Source of the DNA: Spirochaetaceae bacterium
GTDB taxonomy: Bacteria; Spirochaetota; Spirochaetia; SZUA-6; RPPD01
Direction: 5' to 3'
Length of the DNA stretch: 18,387 nucleotides
NCBI GenBank assembly: GCA_003818675.1
Contig: RPPD01000001.1
Location: forward strand, 1 to 18,387
Positions 7,201-14,556 of this stretch are shown here, one piece after another (the first letter of the stretch is position 1; every line of letters starts with the position of its first letter). The translations under genes and the position numbers were made by a program. The notes beneath the pieces were generated by a model. The model made no database searches. It was not told the DNA's origin and was given only the letters and a program-made list of their open reading frames with translations.

Positions 7201-7619
7201 TATCTTCCTCTGGTGGACAGGCAGGGAAAGGTTATTGGTAAAGCAACCCGCGAGGCCTGCCACAAAAATCCTTCTCTTCTTCATCCTGTTGTTCACCTTC
7301 ATATACTTGATTCCAACGGTCAGTTGTTGCTTCAAAAGCGGTCGCAGGCCAAGGACTTGTTTCCTGGATTCTGGGATACCGCAGTAGGCGGTCATGTGGG
7401 ATATGGAGAATCTGCGGAAACCGCCCTTGCGCGGGAAACAAAGGAAGAGCTAGGAATTGAAAGCCCTGGCGCAGTTTTTTTGTATTCATATATAAACGCT
7501 GCACAGGTTGAGACAGAGTATGTCTATTCTTATTTATTGAGGGCATTATTGGTAAAGGATTGTTTACGCCAAATTTTATTGAAGAGTATAACAAACTTTG
7601 TGAAAAGGGAATCTTCTGA
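7192..7619 (+). pseudogene. NUDIX hydrolase, apparently frameshifted near its 3' end
   Basis: The N-terminal part is an intact NUDIX enzyme of the type with LLQKRS..DLFPGFWDTAVGGHVGYGES, and the NUDIX box is complete (Gly67, Glu73, Arg81-Glu82, Glu85-Glu86, Gly88). Such enzymes hydrolyse nucleoside-diphosphate-linked substrates. After YSYLLR (residue 117) the start frame becomes meaningless and runs to 7641. The -1 frame reads GIIGKGLFTPNFIEEYNKLCEKGIF and stops at 7617-7619, an expected NUDIX C-terminus. About 25-30 family residues between the two parts seem missing, so a small out-of-frame deletion is the simplest reading. If the start frame is translated, a 149-residue protein with an aberrant tail results. 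The real stop overlaps the region where RecQ translation may begin. Confidence 0.75.
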
Positions 7620-7669
7620 ACAGCAAAAAACAGGCAATTGAAAAACAAAAAACGCATTTTATCGACCCA

Positions 7670-9130
7670 GTGGATGAAATAACAAACAGCATTTTCGGGA
7701 TTCAGGCTCTTTTCCCATTTCAAAGACATGTAATTTCAAATACACTTGAACAACAAAACCAGCTTGTGCTTTTTCCCACCGGGGCCGGGAAAAGCATCTG
7801 TTTTCAGCTCCCTGCACTTTTGTTGCCTGGTCTGACAGTTGTAGCAAGCCCGTTATTGGCATTAATGGCAGACCAGATCAGGTCACTTGAGGAAACAGGC
7901 GTCCCGGCACTGGTGCTCAAAGGCGGTCAGACAGATTCACTGCGGGATGAAATCTTTGCCAGTGCAGCGGAGAAAAAAGCAAAAATATTGTATGCCACAC
8001 CGGAAATCCTGGAAAATGAAAAATTAAGAGAGTGTTTGAAGGAGATAGGAATATCACATTTTGTCCTGGATGAGGCGCATCTTGTATCTGAGTGGGGCGG
8101 AGATTTCAGGCCTGCGTTCCGCAGACTTGGAGAAATTGCGCAGGATCTTGGCGCTGCATCACTCAGTGCATTTACTGCCACAGCTTCTGAAGAAATAACT
8201 GCAGTTATTTCTGAATATTTTTTCAGGGATAATCTTTTTCTGACTGTCCGGGACATACCTGACAGGCCAAATATTTTTTACAGTGTAATACCTGTACTTT
8301 CCAGGAAACATAATCTGGTTGAAACAGTGAAAAATGCTGAAAAACCCCTTGTTGTGTTCACGCGCAGCAGAAAGAGCGCGGAGCATGCAGCACGATTATT
8401 GAGGACCAGGCTCGCGGATGACAGGATATTTTTCTATCACGCCGGACTTGATAAACAGGAGCGTAAAAAGATTGAAAACTGGTTTTTCAATTCCAATGAT
8501 GGAATTCTCACATCGACTTGTGCATATGGCATGGGTGTGGACAAAAAAGACATACGAACGATTATTCATTATGACGTGCCGCTCTCGGTTGAGGCATATC
8601 TTCAGGAATCAGGCAGGGCTGGCAGGGATGGAAAAGAAGCAAGGGCTATTCTTTTTATTGGCCATGAGGATCTGCATTTTACGAAAAAATTGGCTGATGA
8701 TACAGGAAAAAGAAGATTTCAAAAACTCATGGATGCTGTTCATGGAACACCTGCCTGCAGGAGAAAGACTTTCGCATCGCTGATGGGCCAGCAGGTACCA
8801 TTCTGTTCAGGATGTGATGTATGCATGGGAGCAAATATCCTGCTGCGAGCGGGCGAAAAGGAAATAATGCATCTGATCGGAAGGAATCCGCGTCGCTTCA
8901 CGAACAATGAAATTGTGGATATTATGGCAGGGAAAAAATCGTATAAAAACAGGGACAGCAATCTTGAATCAAGGCCATTTTTTGGATCGCTTGCAGGCTG
9001 GGAAAAAGACGATATACGTGAGGCCATAGAGATACTTGAAACGTATTCGTTTCTGGAGGCTCCTTCAAAGGGGCTTTTCAAATACAGATACAGAATGGGG
9101 AATGCTGATGCTGAAAACGCAAGTAGATAA
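7670..9130 (+). CDS. recQ: RecQ-family ATP-dependent DNA helicase (short form)
   Basis: An SF2 helicase of 3'-5' type acting on DNA forks and recombination intermediates. Counted from the GTG at 7670: Walker A PTGAGKS (36-42), DEAH box at 134-137 followed by WGGDFRP, motif III SAFTATAS (166-173), the YGMGVDKKDIR and QESGRAGRDG motifs of the second RecA-like lobe, and a four-cysteine zinc cluster (ACRR, then CSGCDVC). A winged-helix-like end follows; no HRDC domain is present, and at 486 residues it is shorter than the ~600 of classical RecQ. The start is uncertain: the GTG has no ribosome site, the frame is open from 7604, and a CTG at 7616 sits six bases after AAGGGA and overlaps the ancestral NUDIX stop. 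The last 23 bp overlap the next gene. Confidence 0.9.
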   Translation: MDEITNSIFGIQALFPFQRHVISNTLEQQNQLVLFPTGAGKSICFQLPALLLPGLTVVASPLLALMADQIRSLEETGVPALVLKGGQTDSLRDEIFASAAEKKAKILYATPEILENEKLRECLKEIGISHFVLDEAHLVSEWGGDFRPAFRRLGEIAQDLGAASLSAFTATASEEITAVISEYFFRDNLFLTVRDIPDRPNIFYSVIPVLSRKHNLVETVKNAEKPLVVFTRSRKSAEHAARLLRTRLADDRIFFYHAGLDKQERKKIENWFFNSNDGILTSTCAYGMGVDKKDIRTIIHYDVPLSVEAYLQESGRAGRDGKEARAILFIGHEDLHFTKKLADDTGKRRFQKLMDAVHGTPACRRKTFASLMGQQVPFCSGCDVCMGANILLRAGEKEIMHLIGRNPRRFTNNEIVDIMAGKKSYKNRDSNLESRPFFGSLAGWEKDDIREAIEILETYSFLEAPSKGLFKYRYRMGNADAENASR

Positions 9131-10112
9131 AAAATCAGGTCTCTGTGTGGTCACAGGAGCTGCCGGGCACATCGGAAACACTCTGGTGCGCCTTCTTCTT
9201 GAAGATGGTGGCAAAGTCCGTGCATGCTTACATAATGACACCCTGTCCCTTGGCGGCATTGGGAAAACACGCATCGATATTCTTGACCATAAAAGCATGT
9301 CAAAGGCTTTCAAGGGCGCGGACACTGTGTTTCACTGCGCAGCGATGATAGCCATAAGCCGCAACCATATCCGCCAGATGAATGAAATAAACATCAGGGG
9401 AACTGAAAATGTGGTTGCCGCATGCAGGGAGGCTGGTGTCAGGCGGCTCGTGCATTTCAGTTCCATTCATGCCATTTCGCCTTATCCTGAAGGAAAACAG
9501 GTTGATGAAACAAAGCCGTCTGTTTGCTCTGGGGAGGGAATGCCCTACGATTATTCTAAAGCCATGTCAGAAGAGGCAGTCCTTGCCGGAGTCAGCAAAG
9601 GACTTGATGCAGTTATTGTCAATCCCACGGGTGTTATAGGGCCCTGGGACTGGAAGCCTTCATTTATGGGCAATTTCGTCTTGTCAATCTGTAGCGGGAA
9701 AATACCATTCCTGGTGAATGGCGGATTCAACTGGGTGGATGTCAGGGATGTCGCAATGGGAGCTGTTCTGGCAGGCCGTTTTGGCAAAACCGGTCAACGT
9801 TACATCCTGGGGAATCAATGGATTTCAGTTCAGGATCTCGCGCAAATGCTTGGAGAAATATCGCAAAACATGAAAAAACGGCCAAAAGTACCCCACTGGC
9901 TTGCTCATGTCGGTGTACCTTTTTTTGGAATCATGTCCTGGTTTTCAAAAAAACAGCCATTGTTCACGCATGATTCACTTGCAACCCTGTTGCATCACAG
10001 GGATGTTTCATGGGAGAAGGCATCGCGCGAGCTAACTTATTCACCTCGTCCAATCAAAGAGACTCTTGCTGATACAGTTAATTGGTTCAGGGATAATGGT
10101 TATCATGATTGA
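9108..10112 (+). CDS. NAD(P)-dependent epimerase/dehydratase or reductase (extended SDR)
   Basis: An extended short-chain dehydrogenase of 334 residues, resembling dihydroflavonol-reductase or 3-beta-hydroxysteroid-dehydrogenase-like members. It has the dinucleotide motif TGAAGHIG (16-23), an Asp in the cofactor strand (DILD, 57-60), HCAAM near 76-80, the catalytic Ser at 118/119 and YDYSK (Tyr147, Lys151). The natural substrate is unknown. ATG 9108 is preferred over the in-frame ATG 9102 because GGGGA at 9097-9101 is then properly spaced. It overlaps recQ by 23 bp and the next reductase gene by 8 bp, so the three are cotranscribed. Pairing with a 5-alpha-reductase-like protein suggests both act on one hydrophobic substrate. 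Confidence 0.87.
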   Translation: MLKTQVDKKSGLCVVTGAAGHIGNTLVRLLLEDGGKVRACLHNDTLSLGGIGKTRIDILDHKSMSKAFKGADTVFHCAAMIAISRNHIRQMNEINIRGTENVVAACREAGVRRLVHFSSIHAISPYPEGKQVDETKPSVCSGEGMPYDYSKAMSEEAVLAGVSKGLDAVIVNPTGVIGPWDWKPSFMGNFVLSICSGKIPFLVNGGFNWVDVRDVAMGAVLAGRFGKTGQRYILGNQWISVQDLAQMLGEISQNMKKRPKVPHWLAHVGVPFFGIMSWFSKKQPLFTHDSLATLLHHRDVSWEKASRELTYSPRPIKETLADTVNWFRDNGYHD

Positions 10113-10863
10113 TATACAGTTGTTTAATATTGGCCTTTGGATATGGATCGGGCTTGCAGCAGCCACTTTTTTGGCGCTGATGTTTGTCACAGCGCCATAT
10201 GGCCGCCTTTCCAGAAAGGGTTGGGGGCTGCAGATAAACAGCACCGCAGCCTGGGTCATCATGGAGTCTGTTTCATTTTTTATCATGCTTTTCATGCTTG
10301 TATATAAAGGCAATCTTTTTTCTATCGAAGGGTTCTGCAGTCTGCTCTGGCTTGCACATTATATGTATCGCGCATTCATTTTTCCATTTGCACGAAGGAG
10401 GGGAGTGTCGACCATGCCTCTTTCAGTCATGGGTATGGCGATGGTGTTCAATATTATTAATGCTGGAACCAATTCAATTTCGCTTTTCGGCATGGAAAAA
10501 TCCCCGGGCTCTTTGCATACAATAGATCTCTGTTTTCTGATTGGAGTGTTCCTTTTCGCCGCTGGTTTCCTTATAAATGTTTTTTCTGACACGCAGCTGC
10601 GGAATCTGCGCCACAGGGGGGAATCTGAATACAGAATTCCGCATGGCGGCCTTTTTGAGCTTGTCTCATGTCCAAATTACCTGGGTGAGATTGTGGAATG
10701 GGTTGGATGGGCGCTTATGACTTTTTCCCTGGCAGGCCTGGCATTCTCATTCTGGACATTCGCAAATCTTGCTCCACGGGCAATTGCATACCATTCCTGG
10801 TACAGAAAGACCTTCCATGATTATCCTGCCGGCCGGAGAGCGCTAATACCTTTTCTCTGGTGA
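10105..10863 (+). CDS. 3-oxo-5-alpha-steroid 4-dehydrogenase-like membrane reductase
   Basis: A 252-residue polytopic membrane protein, probably with six or seven helices. The C-terminal third carries the family signature: HGGLFELVSCPNYLGEIVEWVGWA, then NLAPRAIAYHSWYRKTFHDYPAGRRALIPFLW, matching the NADPH-dependent steroid 5-alpha-reductase/DUF1295-related fold that reduces C=C bonds next to a carbonyl. The bacterial substrate is unknown; polyprenyl, quinone or sterol-like lipids are candidates. The ATG at 10105 gives an ATGATTGA-type 8-bp overlap with the upstream gene; ATG 10096 is equally possible (AGGGA at 10089-10093 fits neither perfectly). It is likely the last gene of the recQ transcript. 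Confidence 0.87.
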   Translation: MIDIQLFNIGLWIWIGLAAATFLALMFVTAPYGRLSRKGWGLQINSTAAWVIMESVSFFIMLFMLVYKGNLFSIEGFCSLLWLAHYMYRAFIFPFARRRGVSTMPLSVMGMAMVFNIINAGTNSISLFGMEKSPGSLHTIDLCFLIGVFLFAAGFLINVFSDTQLRNLRHRGESEYRIPHGGLFELVSCPNYLGEIVEWVGWALMTFSLAGLAFSFWTFANLAPRAIAYHSWYRKTFHDYPAGRRALIPFLW

Positions 10864-10887
10864 AATAGTGCGGGTCTGTACCTGCTA

Positions 10888-10916
10888 TTGCCAAAAAGCC
10901 AAAATATCTGCACAAT
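10888..10916 (+). promoter_or_regulatory. Possible promoter of tyrA, nearly leaderless
   Basis: TTGCCA (10888-10893) and CACAAT (10911-10916) have a 17-bp spacer, with four of six matches for each. The predicted start near 10923 lies about three bases before the tyrA ATG, which has no visible ribosome site. Confidence 0.4.
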
Positions 10917-10925
10917 CTGTTGCGT

Positions 10926-11669
10926 ATGAAACATGATTTTGGTGTTTACGGGCTTGGAAGATTCGGTGTCTTTTGGGCGGATTTACTCTCGCGCTTTGGC
11001 GCCGTAAAGGTTTTCTCGCGCTCAAAAAAAGAAAATCTGCCGCCAGGCCTTATGCCTGCTTCGGAAGCGGAAGTTCTCTCCAGTGAAGCGCTTTTCTTCT
11101 GTGTATCCATCTCGTCATTCACTGAGGTTTTAAAGCGTACCGCAGGCTCTATAAAACCGCCTACAACAGTCTTTGACACATGTTCGGTTAAAGTTTTTCC
11201 TGCAAAAAAAATGGATGAGATGATTCCATCTGGAGTCGAGATTATCGCGACCCACCCAATGTTCGGGCCTGATTCCGCCAAAAACGGAATCAGGGGGCTT
11301 CCAATTGTATTTGCGCCTGTGCGTGCGAAACAGGAAACTGCAAATAAATGGAAGACCTTCTTTGATTCGATGGGGCTTTCAGTAATTCAGATGAGTCCAG
11401 AGGAGCATGATCGCGAGGCGGCCTTTACCCAGGGAATTACCCATTATATTGGGCGTGTGCTTGCAGACTTGAAGCTTGAGCCTTCTGTCATCGCCACGCT
11501 GGGATATAAAAAGCTTCTGGAAATCGTCGAGCAGACATGCAATGATCCGTGGCAGCTTTTCCTCGACATCCAGAACTACAATCCGTACACGCGCGAGATG
11601 CGGGAAAAACTCCATCGCTCGCTTGAGAAGATTTACAGCAATCTCGACCAAACGCTTGACACCAGATAA
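10926..11669 (+). CDS. tyrA: Prephenate dehydrogenase
   Basis: Catalyses NAD(P)-dependent oxidative decarboxylation of prephenate in tyrosine synthesis. The 247-residue protein starts with a Rossmann motif GLGRFG (9-14), has THPMFGPDS at 109-117 and the family's PEEHDREAAFTQGITHYIGRVLADL segment, which matches the EHD..YIQ..RH region of E. coli TyrA. It is short (no ACT or chorismate mutase domain), so allosteric tyrosine control through ACT is absent. ATG 10926 was chosen over TTG 10920; neither has a Shine-Dalgarno site. Its TAA shares one base with an in-frame ATG of the bactofilin frame, though the better bactofilin start lies 57 bp downstream. Confidence 0.88.
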   Translation: MKHDFGVYGLGRFGVFWADLLSRFGAVKVFSRSKKENLPPGLMPASEAEVLSSEALFFCVSISSFTEVLKRTAGSIKPPTTVFDTCSVKVFPAKKMDEMIPSGVEIIATHPMFGPDSAKNGIRGLPIVFAPVRAKQETANKWKTFFDSMGLSVIQMSPEEHDREAAFTQGITHYIGRVLADLKLEPSVIATLGYKKLLEIVEQTCNDPWQLFLDIQNYNPYTREMREKLHRSLEKIYSNLDQTLDTR

Positions 11670-11684
11670 TGGGCTTGATAACAT
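11656..11684 (+). promoter_or_regulatory. Possible internal promoter for bactofilin, inside the 3' end of tyrA
   Basis: Perfect TTGACA (11656-11661), a 17-bp spacer and TAACAT (11679-11684; four of six). A start near 11691 would give a 35-nt leader ahead of the bactofilin ATG with its own ribosome site GGAG at 11716-11719. Confidence 0.4.
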
Positions 11685-11725
11685 TGAACAAGTTTTATAC
11701 AGCAAGTCGGGATTTGGAGAAAAAA

Positions 11726-12094
11726 ATGAGTGATTTTGCCAAGCACAGAATTGATGAAAGCGATATTGATACAGTCCTCGCGGAAGACATAGATTTCAGC
11801 GGTGTGATGAGCTTCAAGGAACCTCTCATGATCAAGGGAAAATTCAATGGCGAAATAAAGGCCGATGGAGACCTCTATGTCGGCGAAAAAGCGGAAATTG
11901 AAGCCAAAATAGAAGCCAATCTCATTTCGGCACGCGGCCACATCAAGGGTAACATAACTGCCAGGTCCAGGATAGAGTTTTATGGCAGCGCTTTCGTTGA
12001 GGGAGATATCCACACACCAGACCTGGTTATAGAAAGCGGGGCAAAATACAACGGCGTCTGCATTATGGACAAGTCACACGGGAGCGGAAAATGA
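11726..12094 (+). CDS. Bactofilin (polymerising cytoskeletal protein)
   Basis: A 122-residue member of the bactofilin (DUF583) family, whose members self-assemble without nucleotide into beta-helical filaments and organise cell-wall or envelope processes at the inner membrane. The central part (about 20-115) has the repeating short-strand pattern of the beta-helix: FSGVMSFKEPLMIKGKFNGEIKADGDLYVGEKAEIEAKIEANLISARGHIKGNITARSRIEFYGSAFVEGDI, with flexible charged ends. The ATG at 11726 has GGAG six bases upstream; a longer start at 11669 would add 19 residues that do not fit the family. Its stop overlaps the following TPR gene (ATGA), so the two proteins are probably made together. The spirochaete cell shape makes a role in wall patterning plausible. 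Confidence 0.9.
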   Translation: MSDFAKHRIDESDIDTVLAEDIDFSGVMSFKEPLMIKGKFNGEIKADGDLYVGEKAEIEAKIEANLISARGHIKGNITARSRIEFYGSAFVEGDIHTPDLVIESGAKYNGVCIMDKSHGSGK

Positions 12095-12723
12095 TCAGTA
12101 AATATGCGATGGCCATTGTGGCCGCAGTTTTTTTTATTTTTGGCGCGCAGGCCTTTTCGCAGGAAAGGCAGGATGCGCTTGTTTTGTACAAACAGGGGAA
12201 TTATGCGCGGGCTGCTGAAGTCTGTATTCAGGAAATAACTGCCACGCCTGGCAACACTGATTCATACATAGTTCTGGGCTGGTCACTTATTGCGCAGAGA
12301 AGATACCAGGAAACCATTGACTATATGTCCAGGGGCATGGAGGCCGTAGGTCAGAATCCATGGATATTAAAAAGCCTGGGTGAAGCCCTGTATTATCTTG
12401 GAAGGCACAATGAGGCGTTGGTGCGCTTTGAGCAGTTTGTCGGTTCGGGTGTGGCAAGTGACGCCAAGGCTGAAACATATTATTTCATGGGAGAGATATA
12501 TTTTGCCCGTCGCGAACTTATATTGGCTGACACAGCAATCTCAACTGCATGCGCATATCGCGCTTCACGCGCTGACTGGTGGAGAAGGCTTGGCGTGGTG
12601 CGCGAGGAGCAGGGAGATCTCAAGGCCGCACTTGCCGCGTTTATTGAGGCTGTCAGGCTCAACCAGAATGATGAGGAAGCCTCGCGGGGACGCGACAGGG
12701 TCAAAGCAAGAATACAGGGATGA
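12091..12723 (+). CDS. Exported TPR-repeat protein
   Basis: The 210-residue product has an N-terminal signal peptide (MISKYAMAIVAAVFFIFGAQAFS, cleavage near residue 20-23, no lipobox cysteine) and then about five tetratricopeptide repeats. Examples are ALVLYKQGNYARAAEVCIQEI, SYIVLGWSLIAQRRYQETIDYMSRGM, LKSLGEALYYLGRHNEALVRFEQFV and WWRRLGVVREEQGDLKAALAAFIEAVRLN. TPR arrays bind peptides or proteins, so this is probably a periplasmic scaffold. It overlaps the bactofilin gene by 4 bp and mtaB by 4 bp. The link to bactofilin suggests a cell-envelope assembly role across the inner membrane, but that is inference. Confidence 0.87.
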   Translation: MISKYAMAIVAAVFFIFGAQAFSQERQDALVLYKQGNYARAAEVCIQEITATPGNTDSYIVLGWSLIAQRRYQETIDYMSRGMEAVGQNPWILKSLGEALYYLGRHNEALVRFEQFVGSGVASDAKAETYYFMGEIYFARRELILADTAISTACAYRASRADWWRRLGVVREEQGDLKAALAAFIEAVRLNQNDEEASRGRDRVKARIQG

Positions 12724-14081
12724 CCGCCGCGTTTTACACGCTCGGATGCAAGCTAAACCAATCGGAAACTGAATCCCTCGCGCAAGCCTTCAAGACTGCC
12801 GGATTTTCAGTCCTGCCGTCTTGCGAAAAAGCGGATATATATATAATCAACACCTGCACTGTCACGTCAAAGGGAGATCAAAAAGCGAGAAAAATGGTTC
12901 GCCAGATTTCCCGCCTGCATCCTGAAGCACTTGTTGTAATAACAGGCTGCTATGCCGAGGTGGAAAAAGTAGAGCTGCAAAACCTTTTTGGACCTGAGCA
13001 TGTGGCTGTGGTGCCCCAGTCCAGGAAAAGCCTGATTACCCTTGTTCCCGGCAGGCTTGCCCGGGCTGATGGTTTTTCAGGATATGCCAGGTATAAAAAG
13101 TATGAGTTATTTGAACAAATAATTGGATGCATCAAAAAGGAACAATCCGGTGTTTTTAACTATAATCTTGATGAATCTTTATTTCATGCCCGCGCTTTCC
13201 TGAAGATTCAGGATGGTTGTGATGGCGTATGCACTTATTGCAGGGTGCCATCTGCCCGTGGACAGGCAGTCAGCCTGCCTTTGGATCTTGTCCTGGAACG
13301 TATATCCAGACTGGTTGCTAACGGATTTTCTGAAATAGTGTTTACTGGTGTAAATATCTCGGCTTTCAGGCACGGCAAGACAGGATTGGCAAATCTATTG
13401 AAGCGCTGCATTGAAGGCACCAAGAATGCGAGATTCAGGTTATCATCTCTTGAACCGGAATCTCTCTCGCAGGAACTGGCTGAAACTTGCGCTTCACCGG
13501 CAGTTTGCCCGCATTTTCATATTCCGATTCAGTCGGGTTCAGACAGAATACTGGGACTTATGCGGCGTATTTCAGGAAAGCAGACAATAATAGATGGTAT
13601 CAGCAATCTCCGCCAGGTGCGCCCAAATGCGTTTTTTGGTGCAGATATTATCACAGGATTTCCAGGGGAAACCAAAGAAGATTTTGAAGAAACAATAAAG
13701 CTTGTAGAAGAGCTTGATTTGTCCAGATTGCATGTGTTTCCGTTTTCTCCCAGGCCAGGGACTTTAGCTGCCCGGATGCCAGATCATATTCCCGAAGCCG
13801 AGGTCAGGCATCGGATGGAGAAGCTTCTGGCATTTTCAGCGCGTCAGTCAGAAAGCTATAGTTCAAGTCTTATGGGGAAAATCCTGGAAGTGGTTCTGGA
13901 ACGAAATATCAGCAATGGAATCTGGACGGGTTCAGCAGGGGAGTATGTTAAATGCAGAATCAGCAATGTTCCGACAGGGGATTTCAGGAGGAAAATAGTG
14001 CGAGCTGAGGTCTCAGGCAAACAGGAGCCGCTTGATTCAAGATTCATTAGCTTCACTGATGTTCCAAAAACATTTTTATAA
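12720..14081 (+). CDS. mtaB: tRNA t6A37 methylthiotransferase MtaB
   Basis: A radical-SAM enzyme that adds a methylthio group to threonylcarbamoyl-adenosine at position 37 of ANN-decoding tRNAs. The 453-residue protein has the N-terminal Fe-S domain cysteines at 10, 46 and 77 (LGCKLNQ, NTCTV, TGCYAE), the radical-SAM motif CDGVCTYC with cysteines 167, 171 and 174, the IPIQSGSD and DIITGFPGET motifs, and a C-terminal TRAM-like RNA-binding domain. LGCKLNQSE at the start is more like MtaB than MiaB. It overlaps the TPR gene by 4 bp and ends the operon. The nearby tRNA-Lys(UUU) is a known kind of substrate, but they have separate promoters. Confidence 0.93.
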   Translation: MTAAFYTLGCKLNQSETESLAQAFKTAGFSVLPSCEKADIYIINTCTVTSKGDQKARKMVRQISRLHPEALVVITGCYAEVEKVELQNLFGPEHVAVVPQSRKSLITLVPGRLARADGFSGYARYKKYELFEQIIGCIKKEQSGVFNYNLDESLFHARAFLKIQDGCDGVCTYCRVPSARGQAVSLPLDLVLERISRLVANGFSEIVFTGVNISAFRHGKTGLANLLKRCIEGTKNARFRLSSLEPESLSQELAETCASPAVCPHFHIPIQSGSDRILGLMRRISGKQTIIDGISNLRQVRPNAFFGADIITGFPGETKEDFEETIKLVEELDLSRLHVFPFSPRPGTLAARMPDHIPEAEVRHRMEKLLAFSARQSESYSSSLMGKILEVVLERNISNGIWTGSAGEYVKCRISNVPTGDFRRKIVRAEVSGKQEPLDSRFISFTDVPKTFL

Positions 14082-14133
14082 ACCCGAATTGTCCTTGTTT
14101 TAATACTGTTTGACCTGGGAAATCAAAATCTTG

Positions 14134-14162
14134 TTGACAATACAGGGGAGAATTGCTATATT
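14134..14162 (+). promoter_or_regulatory. Promoter of the tRNA-Lys/tRNA-Glu operon
   Basis: Perfect TTGACA (14134-14139), a 17-bp spacer and TATATT (14157-14162; five of six). Start near 14169, about 70 nt before the first tRNA. Confidence 0.85.
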
Positions 14163-14183
14163 TTGTAACCGACTTCAGGCGGC

Positions 14184-14220
14184 CATGGGTACCCATGCGG
14201 TCAAGGACGCAGTGTGTCCT
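14184..14220 (+). other. Palindrome and hairpin in the tRNA precursor leader
   Basis: CATGGGTACCCATG (14184-14197) is a perfect 14-bp palindrome. It is followed by AGGAC-N7-GTCCT (14204-14220), a 5-bp stem. Together they structure the 5' leader of the tRNA precursor. Confidence 0.6.
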
Positions 14221-14239
14221 GTTGTTGGAGCTGTCTGTG

Positions 14240-14312
14240 GGGCCGCTAGCTCAGTTGGTAGAGCAACGCCCTTTTAAGGCGTGGGTCGATGGTTCGAATC
14301 CGTCGCGGCTCA
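14240..14312 (+). tRNA. tRNA-Lys (anticodon UUU)
   Basis: A complete cloverleaf. Acceptor GGGCCGC (14240-14246) pairs with GCGGCTC (14305-14311) with one G-U, the D arm is GCTC/GAGC, anticodon stem ACGCC/GGCGT encloses loop CTTTTAA with anticodon TTT at 14273-14275, and the T arm holds TTCGAAT. The discriminator is A14312; the CCA end is not encoded and must be added by an enzyme. Confidence 0.97.
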
Positions 14313-14325
14313 TTAGTTTTTACTT

Positions 14326-14397
14326 GTCTCCTTCGTCTAGTGGTTAGGACACCGGGTTTTCATCCCGGCAGCAGGGGTTCGACTCCCCTAGGAGATG
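14326..14397 (+). tRNA. tRNA-Glu (anticodon UUC)
   Basis: Acceptor GTCTCCT (14326-14332) pairs with AGGAGAT (14390-14396) with a terminal G-U. Anticodon stem CCGGG/CCCGG encloses TTTTCAT with anticodon TTC at 14359-14361, and the T loop is GTTCGAC. Discriminator is G14397; CCA is not encoded. Only 13 bp separate it from tRNA-Lys, so they share one transcript. Confidence 0.97.
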
Positions 14398-14406
14398 AAT
14401 ATCCAA

Positions 14407-14438
14407 GGGTGTCCCGGAAGCCGGGCACCCTTTTTTTT
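14407..14438 (+). terminator. Rho-independent terminator of the tRNA operon
   Basis: GGGTG-T-CCCGG, AAG loop, CCGGG-CACCC form a 10-bp stem with one bulged T, followed by eight T (14431-14438). Confidence 0.95.
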
Positions 14439-14556
14439 AAGTTACAAATAATTATAAAACATACCAAAAAGCACAGAGATTTTACTGGATATTTATTTTA
14501 ATATTTGATAGACTTAGTTTCAAATAGAAACTTATTCTTTCAAAAGGAGTGGATCG

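Noticed and set aside
12380..12772. A 130-codon plus-strand frame overlapping the TPR gene and the mtaB start
   Set aside because: It is out of frame with two well supported genes and lacks a ribosome site.
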